In this document: in pieces, positions 1-7,121 of the stretch
Layout of the letters: the number at the start of each line of letters is the position of its first letter
How positions within the stretch are numbered: position 1 is the stretch's first letter
Translations under genes and position numbers: made by a program
Notes under the pieces: generated by a model
Database searches by the model: none
What the model was told of the DNA's origin: nothing
Seen by the model: only the letters and a program-made list of their open reading frames with translations
Assembly: GCF_012958305.1 (NCBI RefSeq)
Contig: NZ_JABBYO010000024.1
Coordinates: 1-54,395, forward strand
Direction of reading: 5' to 3'
DNA length: 54,395 nt
From: Tautonia rosea
GTDB taxonomy: Bacteria > Planctomycetota > Planctomycetia > Isosphaerales > Isosphaeraceae

Positions 1-56
1 ACAGAATCACACAGGGCGAGTCCATACCGGCACGCTATGGAGAGGACGGGGCAATG

Positions 57-1197
57 GTTTGGGCCCTACTAAGTGGGTCGCCAGAGGTTCCTGGACGACC
101 GTGAGGACGCGACCTACGGTTGCGATGCTCTCCCTCGGAGTCGCGACCATGGCCATCGTCACGCTCACCGACGCCGAGCGCGACCACCTTCGCGGCCTGG
201 CGAAGCGGTCCGATGACCGCCGCGTCATCCACCGGGCGTTGGCCCTGCTGGACCTCGGCGCCGGCTAGGCCCCCGAGGAGGTGGCCGCCCGCCTCGGCGT
301 CGGCCGCTCCTCCGTCTACGGCTGGGCCGCGCGCTACCGGTCCGATCGCCGGACGGCCCCGTCGCTGGCCGACCGGCCGCGTGCCGGGCGCCAGCCCAAG
401 GCCAGGCGGGCCGCCGCCGAGCTGGCCGAGGCGGCATTGGCCTCCGACCCCCGCGCCGCCGGCTATCGCCAGAGCATCTCGACCGTTCCCCTGCTGGTCG
501 CCCACCCCGAGCGCTCGGTCGGCCGCGACGCCAGCGGCACGACCATGCGCCGCGCCCGCACGGCCTGGGCTATCGCTGGAAGCAGCCCCGTTTCGTCCTC
601 TCCCGCCGCTCACCCACCTGGCGGCAGGCAAAGGGGGGCTGAGGCGCGGGCTGGCCGGGCGCACGCGCACCGTCGTCCTGTTCTCCGACGCCACAATCCT
701 CGCCGAGTCGCCGCCGCTGCGCGACGGCTGGGCGAAGGCCGGCGAGCAGGCCAAGGTGCCGATCACCGGCAACCGCGATCGCCGCGTCCTGTTCGGGGCG
801 ATGGCGATCGGCACCGGCACGCTCTGCCTGGACCGGGCGGCTCAGTTGAACCAGGACGGCTTCCAGTCGCACCTGCGGCATCTCCGCTCGACGTGGCGCG
901 GCTGAAGGATCGTCCTGTTCGTGGACCGCGGCTCGCCACACACGGCGAGGCGGTCGCTAGCCCTGGCGGGCGAGTTGGGGGTGGAGCTGCGGTTCCAGCC
1001 GACGGCGTGCCCGGAGCTGAACCCGCTCGAAGGGCTGTGATGGGAGATCAAGGGGCACGTCCTGGCTAACGAGCCGACGCCGCAGTTCGGCGAGTCACTG
1101 GAGCGGGCCATCGACCACCTGACGTTAATGAGCGGCCGGCAGCGGCGGAAGACCGCAGGCGTCCTGTCCAAGAATTTCTGGCTAACTTAGATCAAAC
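57..1197 (+). mobile_element. Degraded IS630-type insertion sequence
   Basis: Remnant of an IS630/Tc1-mariner-type element carrying one broken transposase. Imperfect terminal inverted repeats are visible: the left end (57-96) and the reverse complement of the right end (1166-1197) share GTTTG, CTAAGT, GCCAGA and TTC(C/T)TGGAC blocks with a small gap between them. I cannot see a clean TA target duplication, so the exact ends are approximate. Confidence 0.6.
149..1190 (+). pseudogene. IS630-family transposase, inactivated
   Basis: Reading from the ATG at 149, the N-terminal helix-turn-helix half (LTDAERDHLRGLAKR, then an EEVAARLGVGRSSVYGWAAR-type HTH) is interrupted by an in-frame TAG at 266-268. 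The frame then shifts by about position 560, where the DDE catalytic half continues in another frame (VVLFSDATILAESPPLRDGW). A stop at 903-905 follows, and the tail (VDRGSPHT, then PTACPELNPLEGL, typical of the IS630 DDE domain) is read in a third frame with another stop near 1038. With at least two stops and two frameshifts it cannot encode a working transposase. Family identification is by motif only. Confidence 0.75.
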
Positions 1198-1644
1198 AGG
1201 CAATGGAATAGGCCCTCGGCACTGAGGTTCCTCTCCCGACGTGACGAGACCTCAGGACGCAGAAAAGGTCTTCTGCACTCTTTGAAAAACCTTCGAGGAG
1301 AACGTGTCCGTAGAACGATCTCCATGACGCGTCTGGGTGGTTCGCAAGACGGACATGATCGTTCTGTACCCATTCTCAAACCGACAACCACACCTCAGAC
1401 GCTCTGTTGGGCTAGGTCAGCCCGAGAAGGATTATCTCTCACCTCGCCAGGACCCCATTCCCTAGGAGAGCACCGCAGGAAATCGACGATATATTTCTAC
1501 TGTGCCTCGGCTTCATCCCTGAGATGATCAGTCCTCAGCTCTTCAAGCCGCTTCACTGGGAGTTAAGCGGGATTGTCCACAATGCCATTCAAAGCAAATC
1601 ATTTTCTGGTAGTGAGTTAAATCAACAGGCTCTAGGTGAAGTGG
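1198..1644. other. Intergenic stretch between IS remnant and element, no gene seen
   Basis: No reading frame here has convincing codon use, a ribosome binding site or a recognisable product. Its right end is the DNA that originally lay downstream of the tRNA-Gln gene before the 7-kb element inserted, so any original tRNA terminator should be near 1600-1644. I do not see a clear hairpin there. Confidence 0.5.
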
Positions 1645-1694
1645 AGCTGGGGAACTAGGATTCGAACCTAGACTACTTGATCCAGAGTCAAGCG
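1645..1694. repeat. attL: 50-bp copy of the tRNA-Gln 3' end
   Basis: Exact duplicate of 8712-8761. It contains the T arm, variable region and 3' half of the anticodon stem-loop of tRNA-Gln but lacks the 5' half, so it is not a second tRNA. It is the distal junction of the integrated element; the bases diverge immediately on both sides (1644/8711 and 1695/8762). Confidence 0.9.
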
Positions 1695-1746
1695 GACACC
1701 GCTCCGAAAGCGTTCTAGGAATTGGCTTTGCGTCTCGCCTCGAATC

Positions 1747-1767
1747 CGGTTCCCCCGTCGGTTCCCC
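1747..1767 (+). repeat. Two CGGTTCCCC direct repeats near attL
   Basis: Copies at 1747-1755 and 1759-1767, 12 bp apart, in non-coding DNA about 55 bp inside attL. The same nonamer occurs in direct repeat at the opposite end of the element inside the integrase gene. The arrangement is that of arm-type binding sites for a tyrosine integrase; this role is inferred. Confidence 0.5.
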
Positions 1768-1935
1768 TCGTTTGACAGAAGCCGATCGGATCGCGTCGCG
1801 ATGAGGTCGAGTGACCAGAGGGGAGGGTGTGCCCGAATCTGTAGACTCCCGGACCCTGCACACGTCCCCCAAACATCGCGACCGCGCAACTAAGAAAAGC
1901 TTTGCGTTGAAACCCGCCGACCAGGAGACAGCCGA

Positions 1936-2241
1936 GTGACCCGCCGTATCAGAACCTACCAACCTGCCGAGAAGATCAAGAGCTACCGACCCAGACCATC
2001 GGTCACCCGCAGTGAGTCGAACACTTTCACCAGTTCGCCCCGTTGGCGACGACTCCGCGCCGCGATCTTGCTCGACAAGCCGCTCTGTGAGGACTGCGAG
2101 GCGAAGGGGACCACCACACCCGCCACTGAAGTTCACCACATCCAGAGCCGAGCCAGGCGCCCCGACCTGGCGCTCGACCCGGACAACCTGAAACCGCTTT
2201 GCCGGTCTTGCCACTCAAAGAGGACGGCGAGGGGAGAGTGA
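1936..2241 (+). CDS. HNH endonuclease
   Basis: Protein of 101 aa starting at GTG 1936. The C-terminal two thirds is an HNH nuclease fold: a SSPRWRRLRAAIL-like helix, a first zinc pair (CEDC, about residue 54), the HNH core EVHHIQ (the two His bind metal and act in catalysis), a central Asn in LDPDNLKPLC, and a second zinc pair CRSC followed by His. Such small HNH proteins are common in phages and mobile elements, where they nick DNA during packaging or recombination. It is the first gene of the element. There is a 280-nt structured gap before the next gene. No partner terminase is visible, so a packaging role would depend on a helper. Family assignment is secure; role is not. Confidence 0.85.
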   Translation: MTRRIRTYQPAEKIKSYRPRPSVTRSESNTFTSSPRWRRLRAAILLDKPLCEDCEAKGTTTPATEVHHIQSRARRPDLALDPDNLKPLCRSCHSKRTARGE

Positions 2242-2412
2242 TAGAAGGGGGAGGGGTGTCCTTCGAATTCCCAGACGCCAAACCCTGCACACGTCACCAC
2301 CGAACCCTGCGTTTATTCATCACTTTTTTGGGCAACAAGGTGATGGATGCGTTTCAGGACTGTCCTCGACCTGGTCGCCCGTTCTGTGGTATCTTTCCGA
2401 ACAGCGGGTTGT

Positions 2413-2494
2413 TCTGGTTGAGTCGCGATCGACCAGAGCCGAAGTGAGTCGGACGGCAAGGCGGACACCCTACCTCTGCCGCGCCGTCCGGCTC
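2413..2494 (+). promoter_or_regulatory. Two consecutive hairpins in the leader of the zinc-ribbon gene
   Basis: First hairpin: TCTGGTTG (2413-2420) pairs with CGACCAGA (2430-2437). Second: CGGACGGC (2450-2457) pairs with GCCGTCCG (2483-2490), with inner GCGG/CCGC pairing. They end about 26 nt before the ATG at 2521, whose ribosome site is GGTAGGGA. This could be an attenuator, a terminator of the upstream HNH transcript, or a small RNA; nothing in the sequence decides between them. Confidence 0.4.
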
Positions 2495-2520
2495 AACCCG
2501 TTCACCTGGTAGGGAACAAC

Positions 2521-2991
2521 ATGATGCCGCCATCAGCCCCCTGCGTAGCGTGCGGACAGCCCGTCTATGCACTCGCGAGCGTGTGCCCACATTGCGGAAG
2601 TGTCCCCTTTTCCAGCGCTCCGGCGATCGAAATGGGAAGCCTGGAAGCGTACCGGCTCATGCTCTGGCACCGGCGGCCAGACCTTCGACCGAACGCGACG
2701 ACGCAGCCATCGAGCGGGGGGAGCGAAGGGGATGCCGCGAAGGGTCGAGGGTCGCGAAAGCGCGGACGACCGAAAGGGTCGAGGTCGAAACCGCCGGGAC
2801 CGGACGGCAAGAAAGAAGCGGAAGTCTGGGCTCTGTACGAAAAACGCCGCGACCGGGACGACGACGGCGAATCGAAGCTCTATCACGGCATCGCCGCCGA
2901 CCTGAAACCCACATTCCCAACGATAACGGCGAAACAGGCAGAGGACATCGTCCGCCGAATTAAAAGGCGACAGAAAACTTCGACCGCGTGA
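2521..2991 (+). CDS. Zinc-ribbon and HTH-like hypothetical protein of the element
   Basis: Protein of 156 aa, not recognised as a named family. Residues 8-26 form a zinc ribbon with two knuckles (CVAC and CPHC). A middle segment (about 75-97) is basic and low in complexity with an AT-hook-like RKRGRPKGSRSK run. The C-terminal 55 residues (LYHGIAADLKPTFPTITAKQ, then AEDIVRRIKRR) are predicted helical and resemble a small helix-turn-helix. The whole suggests a DNA-binding protein. The ATG at 2521 is followed directly by a second ATG; the site GGTAGGGA lies 6-12 nt upstream. The stop codon TGA (2989-2991) lies inside an inverted repeat that starts the regulatory region before the excisionase gene. 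It may be the regulator that binds those repeats, but that is a guess. Confidence 0.65.
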   Translation: MMPPSAPCVACGQPVYALASVCPHCGSVPFSSAPAIEMGSLEAYRLMLWHRRPDLRPNATTQPSSGGSEGDAAKGRGSRKRGRPKGSRSKPPGPDGKKEAEVWALYEKRRDRDDDGESKLYHGIAADLKPTFPTITAKQAEDIVRRIKRRQKTSTA

Positions 2992-3102
2992 CAGAAAATG
3001 CCTGTCAAGTGATCCCGTTTTCTGTCACGCGACTTTTGACCCGCTGGCACCTTCGGCGGTTTACTGGCGACCCCAGACATTGACGCTTCAACCCGCGTGA
3101 CA
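2985..3102. promoter_or_regulatory. CGCGTGACAGAAAA operator-like sites
   Basis: A perfect 14-bp inverted repeat, CGCGTGACAGAAAA at 2985-2998 and its reverse complement at 3018-3031, is separated by 19 nt. A third direct copy with one change (CGCGTGACAAAAAA) lies at 3094-3107, and a weaker GGCGACAGAAAA at 2967-2978. An exact palindrome CCTCGCGAGG follows at 3109-3118. The group lies 90-210 nt ahead of the excisionase/replication operon. It looks like a multi-site operator for a dimeric repressor or a set of origin iterons; the first inverted repeat could also form a hairpin terminating the zinc-ribbon transcript. Confidence 0.5.
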
Positions 3103-3195
3103 AAAAATCCTCGCGAGGTCGAGGCGTCACGATCGGCCTGATGATTCTCTCGGAAGCGGCAGTCATTGTGACCTGCCGTTCCGGGAGATTCGATT

Positions 3196-3429
3196 ATGAC
3201 TGCAATTGAAGCGGCATCCCCTTCGTCGCTTTCGACTCGTCGCCTCATCGACGCCGACCAGGTCGCCGCGAAGCTGGGAATGAGCAAGCGGCAGGTTTTC
3301 CGCGCCGCTGATGCCGGGACGATTCCCACCGGCGTCAAGCTCGGACGCCTTCGACGCTGGGATGAGGTCGACCTCGACCGGTTCATCCTCGACGGTTGCC
3401 GACCGGCAGGGAGGCGCCGCTATGGCTAA
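3196..3429 (+). CDS. Excisionase/AlpA-like DNA-binding protein
   Basis: Protein of 77 aa with a winged helix-turn-helix of the excisionase/MerR-like (HTH_17) type over residues 16-65: LIDADQVAAKLGMSKRQVFR as HTH, GTIPTGVKLGRLRRW as wing, and a closing DEVDLDRFIL helix. Proteins of this shape bend DNA for integrase-driven excision or switch on excision and replication genes (AlpA in P4-type satellites). It starts at ATG 3196 after a GGGAGA ribosome site and is the first gene of the tight replication operon, overlapping the next gene by 8 nt. Given the integrase at the far end it is the best candidate for the directionality factor. Confidence 0.75.
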   Translation: MTAIEAASPSSLSTRRLIDADQVAAKLGMSKRQVFRAADAGTIPTGVKLGRLRRWDEVDLDRFILDGCRPAGRRRYG

Positions 3430-3847
3430 CCTGCCGCCTTCAAACCCCTCGCCGACCGACCCCTCGCCGGGTCGGTCCAAAGACGGCGCCGTCGAACGCG
3501 AGAAGGGACACCGGAAGCACCGGCGCCCGAAGTGTGCGGCTCACCTCGCGACCGCCAAGCATGCCGTTCTCGACCGGTTGCTCGCCGTCGGGACCGTGTC
3601 GGCGCCGGACCTCGACGATGCTTTGCCGCCGGGTCCAAGTGGCAACAAAACGTATGTCGGAACGGCGATCCTCGACCTTCGCCGCGCCGGGATGATCGTT
3701 CCGACCGGTCCGCCGATCGCGACGACGCGAGGCGGACGACATACCAATTATCTGTTTTGCTGGCGTTTATGCGTCGACGCCGACACTGTCCGACGCTATC
3801 TCGCCGCTCATCCGATTCCAGATCCCGACCCCGAAGACGAATCCTGA
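3422..3847 (+). CDS. Small hypothetical protein, winged-helix-like, replication operon
   Basis: Protein of 141 aa starting at ATG 3422, which overlaps the end of the excisionase gene (ATGGCTAA), implying translational coupling. The first 40 residues are Pro, Lys and Arg rich (PSNPSPTDPSPGRSK, then KGHRKHRRPK) and probably disordered. Residues 45-110 look like a winged helix (LDRLLAVGTVSAPDLDDALP, then TAILDLRRAGMIV). No family recognised with certainty; a DNA-binding role is inferred. A 78-nt gap separates it from the DUF669 gene, the only real spacer inside this operon. Confidence 0.6.
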   Translation: MANLPPSNPSPTDPSPGRSKDGAVEREKGHRKHRRPKCAAHLATAKHAVLDRLLAVGTVSAPDLDDALPPGPSGNKTYVGTAILDLRRAGMIVPTGPPIATTRGGRHTNYLFCWRLCVDADTVRRYLAAHPIPDPDPEDES

Positions 3848-3925
3848 AACCGGCGACGCCTTCCGGGTCGTGACCCCCGGAAGGCGCCTTGATTCATTCC
3901 GGCTCGACGATTGTGAGACACGAAC

Positions 3926-4624
3926 ATGGCCAATCAACGTCCGCGCCTCGACGACATTCTATCCGGCGGCAGCGGGTTTGACGACCTCTGGAACACGACG
4001 GACGCCGCTGGCGAATTCCAGCCGATCCCGTCCGGCGTCTATCGGTGTCTCGTCGCCGATGGAAAGCTCAGCGAGGCGAAGACCGGGACGCCGTCATTCA
4101 AGGTCACCTTCGAAGTCCTCGACGGCGACCATGCCGGACGGAAGGTCTTCCATGACCTCTGGTTGACCCCGAAGGCGTTGCCGACCTCGAAGCGCGACCT
4201 CGCGAAGCTGGGGATTCGCAACCCTGCCGACATGAGGCGTCCCTTGCCTTCGGGCCTGGTCGCCGAAGTGAAGGTCGCGCTCCGAAGCGAGGACGACGGG
4301 TCGACCTTCAATCGCGTCGTGGCGTTCAAGGTTCTCGACGAGGCGCCGACCGTCGACCCGTTGGCACCGGATGAGGACGACCTCGACCCCGACGAGGACG
4401 ACGAGGACTTCGGTTCTCATGAGGATGTCCGACGCTTCGCCGAACGGGTCGCGACGGCGAGGGGGGAACTGTTCAACCCCGATGCCGTCAAGGTCCGCGC
4501 CGTCGAGGCGGACGCCGTCGACGACGACGGTTTCGACTGGCAAGCAGGGGAACAACGCGGGGCGAAGGGGATGCCGCGCGACGCCGTTGACCCTGATGAT
4601 GACCGGAGGTCGCGATACCGATGA
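3926..4624 (+). CDS. DUF669-family phage-type protein, probable ssDNA-binding
   Basis: Protein of 232 aa. Residues 10-135 match the DUF669 pattern found next to phage recombination and replication genes: FDDLWNTTDAAGEFQPIPSG, then KVTFEVLDGDHAGRKVFHDL, then SKRDLAKLGI. The beta-rich core is generally taken as an OB-like single-strand-binding module. After it comes a strongly acidic stretch (DPLAPDEDDLDPDEDDEDFG, residues 145-165), reminiscent of acidic tails of single-strand-binding proteins that recruit partners. The stop TGA overlaps the ATG of the primase gene (ATGA), so the two are likely made together. DUF669 assignment is by pattern and fairly sure; the ssDNA-binding role is inferred. 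Confidence 0.7.
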   Translation: MANQRPRLDDILSGGSGFDDLWNTTDAAGEFQPIPSGVYRCLVADGKLSEAKTGTPSFKVTFEVLDGDHAGRKVFHDLWLTPKALPTSKRDLAKLGIRNPADMRRPLPSGLVAEVKVALRSEDDGSTFNRVVAFKVLDEAPTVDPLAPDEDDLDPDEDDEDFGSHEDVRRFAERVATARGELFNPDAVKVRAVEADAVDDDGFDWQAGEQRGAKGMPRDAVDPDDDRRSRYR

Positions 4625-5607
4625 CCGACGCGCCGCTCGCCTTCCGCATGGTGGGCGGCGCGGACAACCCTCGACGCCTTGTCGACGCTCGCAAGGCATG
4701 GTCCCTGTATGCTGCCGCCGATTCGAGGGTTCAACCGTCGCTGCCTGCCTTCCTGAGTGCCTTCACCTTCCCGAAGGCGTTCAAGCAACATCTCGACGCC
4801 ACCGGCTCGACGGCAGGCTATGCCGGGTCGGTCGGCGCCCCCTTCGTTCACTTCGACCTCGACCGGGATGACCTCGACGACGCCGTCCGGGACGCTCGGA
4901 AGCTCGCCGCCTTCCTGGTCGATCGGCTCGACCTCGACGCCGATGACCTGGTCATCAGCTATTCCGGGTCGAAAGGGTTCCATGTCTCAATCCCGATGCC
5001 GCCGATGGAAGCGGCAGAGGACAATCACACCGTCGCGAAGGCGTTCGCCTGCCGCCTCGCCGACGAGGTCGGAATCGACATCGACCAGGGAGTCTACGAC
5101 CGGGTCCGACCCTTCCGCGCCCCGAATTCGAGGCACCGGAAGACGGGATTGTTCAAGGTCCGCCTCGACCTCGACGACCTGCTCTATCTCGACGCCGACA
5201 AGGTCCGACGCCGCGCCGTCGAGCCGATTCCCTTCGACCTGCCGTCATCCCCTTCGCCGCTCTCGCGATTGGCGGACGACTGGCGAACGGTCGCCGGTGA
5301 GGTCCGGCGGCAGAGTCGGCAGCGGGTCGAGGTCCGGCGGCAGGTCGGCAGCAACACCGGCGGCAGGATCACGCCGTCAACCCGCGACCTCATGCTCGAC
5401 CCGGTCGCCGTCGAGGTCGGTTCAAGGCATGCTCGCCTTTTCAGCGCTGCCGCAAACCTCGCCGAATTCGGCACCGTCGAAGACCTCATCGTCGCCTTGC
5501 TCACCGGTCCGGGACTCGATACGGGCCTGCCGCCTCGCGAGGTCATCCGGCAGATTCAATGCGGCATCGAACACGCTCGACGGCAGAGCGAAGGGGACGC
5601 CGCATGA
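4621..5607 (+). CDS. Archaeo-eukaryotic primase (AEP) superfamily protein
   Basis: Protein of 328 aa with the three AEP motifs. Motif I is HFDLD with catalytic Asp 79 and Asp 81. Motif II is SGSKGFH (residues 115-121, sGSxGxH) with nucleotide-binding His 121. The third motif region is VYDRVRPFRAPNSRHRKTG (about 160-178). Members of the family prime DNA synthesis and often act as primase-polymerases on plasmids and mobile elements. No helicase domain is fused; instead a separate helicase gene overlaps it by ATGA (5604-5607). The C-terminal third is unassigned (region rich in Arg/Gln about residues 230-250, then a helical end). It is linked at its start by ATGA to the DUF669 gene. Start ATG 4621 is fixed by that overlap. 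Confidence 0.85.
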   Translation: MTDAPLAFRMVGGADNPRRLVDARKAWSLYAAADSRVQPSLPAFLSAFTFPKAFKQHLDATGSTAGYAGSVGAPFVHFDLDRDDLDDAVRDARKLAAFLVDRLDLDADDLVISYSGSKGFHVSIPMPPMEAAEDNHTVAKAFACRLADEVGIDIDQGVYDRVRPFRAPNSRHRKTGLFKVRLDLDDLLYLDADKVRRRAVEPIPFDLPSSPSPLSRLADDWRTVAGEVRRQSRQRVEVRRQVGSNTGGRITPSTRDLMLDPVAVEVGSRHARLFSAAANLAEFGTVEDLIVALLTGPGLDTGLPPREVIRQIQCGIEHARRQSEGDAA

Positions 5608-6500
5608 GAACCTTCGTCACTGCCGAAGGGTTGTTCGGCGATTGGCTCGACGACCTGCACAGCACCGAACCGCCGCTCACCTGGTCGTCCGGCGACGAAT
5701 GCTTCGACCATGTCGAACTCGCGCCGGGTCGGATTGTCCTCGTCGGCGGGGGACCGGGCGCCGGGAAGACTGCCGCGATCCTGCAATGGGTCTTCGGCAT
5801 GCTCGAAACCAATCCCGACCTTCGCGTCCTCGTCGCCAACGTCGAGATGTCGCCGATGACCCTGATGACCCGGCAGCTATCCCGATTGTCCGGGATCCCG
5901 CTCACCGCGATTCGGAAACGGCAGGTTGACCCTGCCGACCGCCGCAAGCTCGACGAGGCGGCAAGCCGGATTGGCGCCGCTGGGGACCGCCTCGCCTTCG
6001 GGTCCGACCCTCACCGGCTCGACGCCATCGCGACCGCCGCAAGCGACCATGGCGCCGACCTGGTCGTCCTCGATTATCTTCAACGGATCGCGCCGGCGAG
6101 CAAGGCGGACGGCATGCGGGACCGAATCAACGCCCTGATGTCCGAGATGAGGCGCCTTGCCAATGTCGGCGGAATCGCGATCCTCGCCGCTGCCGCGCTG
6201 GCGAGAGGCGGACAGGCGAAATATGAGGGGAAAGGCATGGGTTTAGGATCGTTCCGCGAATCGTCTGAACTCGAATACGGTGCCGATGACGCCTTGCTGC
6301 TCTATCCCAGCGAGGACGACGACCCGTCGAGCCTTGTCCGGTCGATGACCTTGCACCATGCCAAGTGTCGGGACGGCGAGCAACGCGACGTTTCCCTCGA
6401 ATTCCATCGGCGGACCCAACGGTTCAAGCTCAATCCCTGGTCACCTTCGACCGATTGGACGATGACCGTAGCGTCGAACGGCAAGGGGAAGAAACGATGA
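5604..6500 (+). CDS. DnaB/RecA-like replicative helicase
   Basis: Protein of 298 aa with a DnaB C-terminal (RecA-fold) ATPase: Walker A GGGPGAGKT at residues 47-55, a VLVANVEMSPMTLMTRQL segment (like the DnaB motif that places the catalytic Glu), and Walker B ADLVVLDYLQRI near residue 150-161. It lacks the DnaB N-terminal domain, so it is a short phage-type helicase or loader. A late segment (YEGKGMGLGSFRESSELEYG) resembles the DnaB L2 loop region. The start ATG overlaps the primase stop, and the stop overlaps the next ATG (6497). Primase plus helicase plus ssDNA-binding candidate gives a small replication module that would let the element replicate independently of host DnaG. Confidence 0.85.
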   Translation: MRTFVTAEGLFGDWLDDLHSTEPPLTWSSGDECFDHVELAPGRIVLVGGGPGAGKTAAILQWVFGMLETNPDLRVLVANVEMSPMTLMTRQLSRLSGIPLTAIRKRQVDPADRRKLDEAASRIGAAGDRLAFGSDPHRLDAIATAASDHGADLVVLDYLQRIAPASKADGMRDRINALMSEMRRLANVGGIAILAAAALARGGQAKYEGKGMGLGSFRESSELEYGADDALLLYPSEDDDPSSLVRSMTLHHAKCRDGEQRDVSLEFHRRTQRFKLNPWSPSTDWTMTVASNGKGKKR

Positions 6501-6868
6501 GCCGTCCGAACCGATCCGACGCCAACAAACGCCGCTGGTTCTGGCGCCAATGGATGAGCCTGTTGCATGGCCTCGCCGATGTCGACATGAGGGACTTGAA
6601 CCGCTCCGAAATGGTCGTCTACCTCGCCTTGCTGCGCGATACCAAGCCGGACGGGACGGCGCGGGCCGGATTGTCCGACCTCGCGACGCGAGGGGGGATG
6701 AGCCGATCCTCGACGATTCGAGCCGTTCAATCCCTCGTCGACCAGGGGAAAATCACGATCGTTAAACCCGGCGTCCCTGGCAAGGCGACCCTGTATACCT
6801 TGCTGCCGCTCGACGCCTTCCGTAAGCTCAATCCGGTCGCCGCCCGATGGATTGACGGCGAGGAATGA
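6497..6868 (+). CDS. Winged-helix protein, replication-initiator-like
   Basis: Protein of 123 aa, ATG 6497 overlapping the helicase stop by 4 nt. Residues 30-100 form a winged helix of the kind seen in phage replication initiators and MarR/DnaD-like proteins: LNRSEMVVYLALLRDTKPDG, SDLATRGGMSRSSTIRAVQS, then a wing (GKITIVKPGVPGKATLYTLL). Immediately downstream are three 22-23-bp spaced direct repeats and two hairpins, the arrangement expected when an initiator gene is followed by its own origin. That functional link is inferred. Confidence 0.65.
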   Translation: MSRPNRSDANKRRWFWRQWMSLLHGLADVDMRDLNRSEMVVYLALLRDTKPDGTARAGLSDLATRGGMSRSSTIRAVQSLVDQGKITIVKPGVPGKATLYTLLPLDAFRKLNPVAARWIDGEE

Positions 6869-6884
6869 GGGAGAGAAAAGGGTG

Positions 6885-6939
6885 TCACTGGTGAAACCTT
6901 TTGGGTATCACTGGTGACAAAAAGTGTGGTCGCTGGTGC
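6885..6939 (+). repeat. Three phased TCACTGGTGA repeats (iteron-like)
   Basis: Copies: TCACTGGTGA 6885-6894, TCACTGGTGA 6908-6917 and TCGCTGGTGC 6930-6939, spaced 23 and 22 bp, that is about two helical turns. Each is itself a near palindrome. They lie directly after the winged-helix gene and before two hairpins, fitting origin iterons or an operator controlling the integrase gene. Confidence 0.55.
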
Positions 6940-6949
6940 CACCTATCCT

Positions 6950-7007
6950 ATATTCGGACTTCGTCCGTAATATGATGCGGACGCCGTACCACCGTACGAC
7001 GCCGCAT
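6950..7007 (+). promoter_or_regulatory. Double hairpin, candidate origin structure or operon terminator
   Basis: Hairpin 1: ATATTCGGAC (6950-6959), loop TTC, GTCCG-T-AATAT (6963-6973). Hairpin 2: imperfect pairing of ATGCGG and CGTAC blocks between 6975 and 7007, ending in ATTTTATTGGGTTTT. The T-rich end makes termination of the replication operon possible. The position beside phased repeats also fits an origin of replication. Confidence 0.5.
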
Positions 7008-7121
7008 TTTATTGGGTTTTACTCGGCAGCGGGGCAGCGACACGAGTGTAGGACAACCCGGCATCCCCTTCGCCTCGCGACGCAAGGGGACGACCGGCGG
7101 CAAGGGTAGGGAGATGAGCCG

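Noticed and set aside
1647-1694. A second tRNA-Gln gene
   Set aside because: Only the 3' part is present; the acceptor 5' strand and D arm are missing. It is the attL copy.
1936-2991. Phage packaging module (HNH plus small terminase)
   Set aside because: The second protein has a zinc ribbon and a basic region but no terminase signature, and no large terminase or portal follows.
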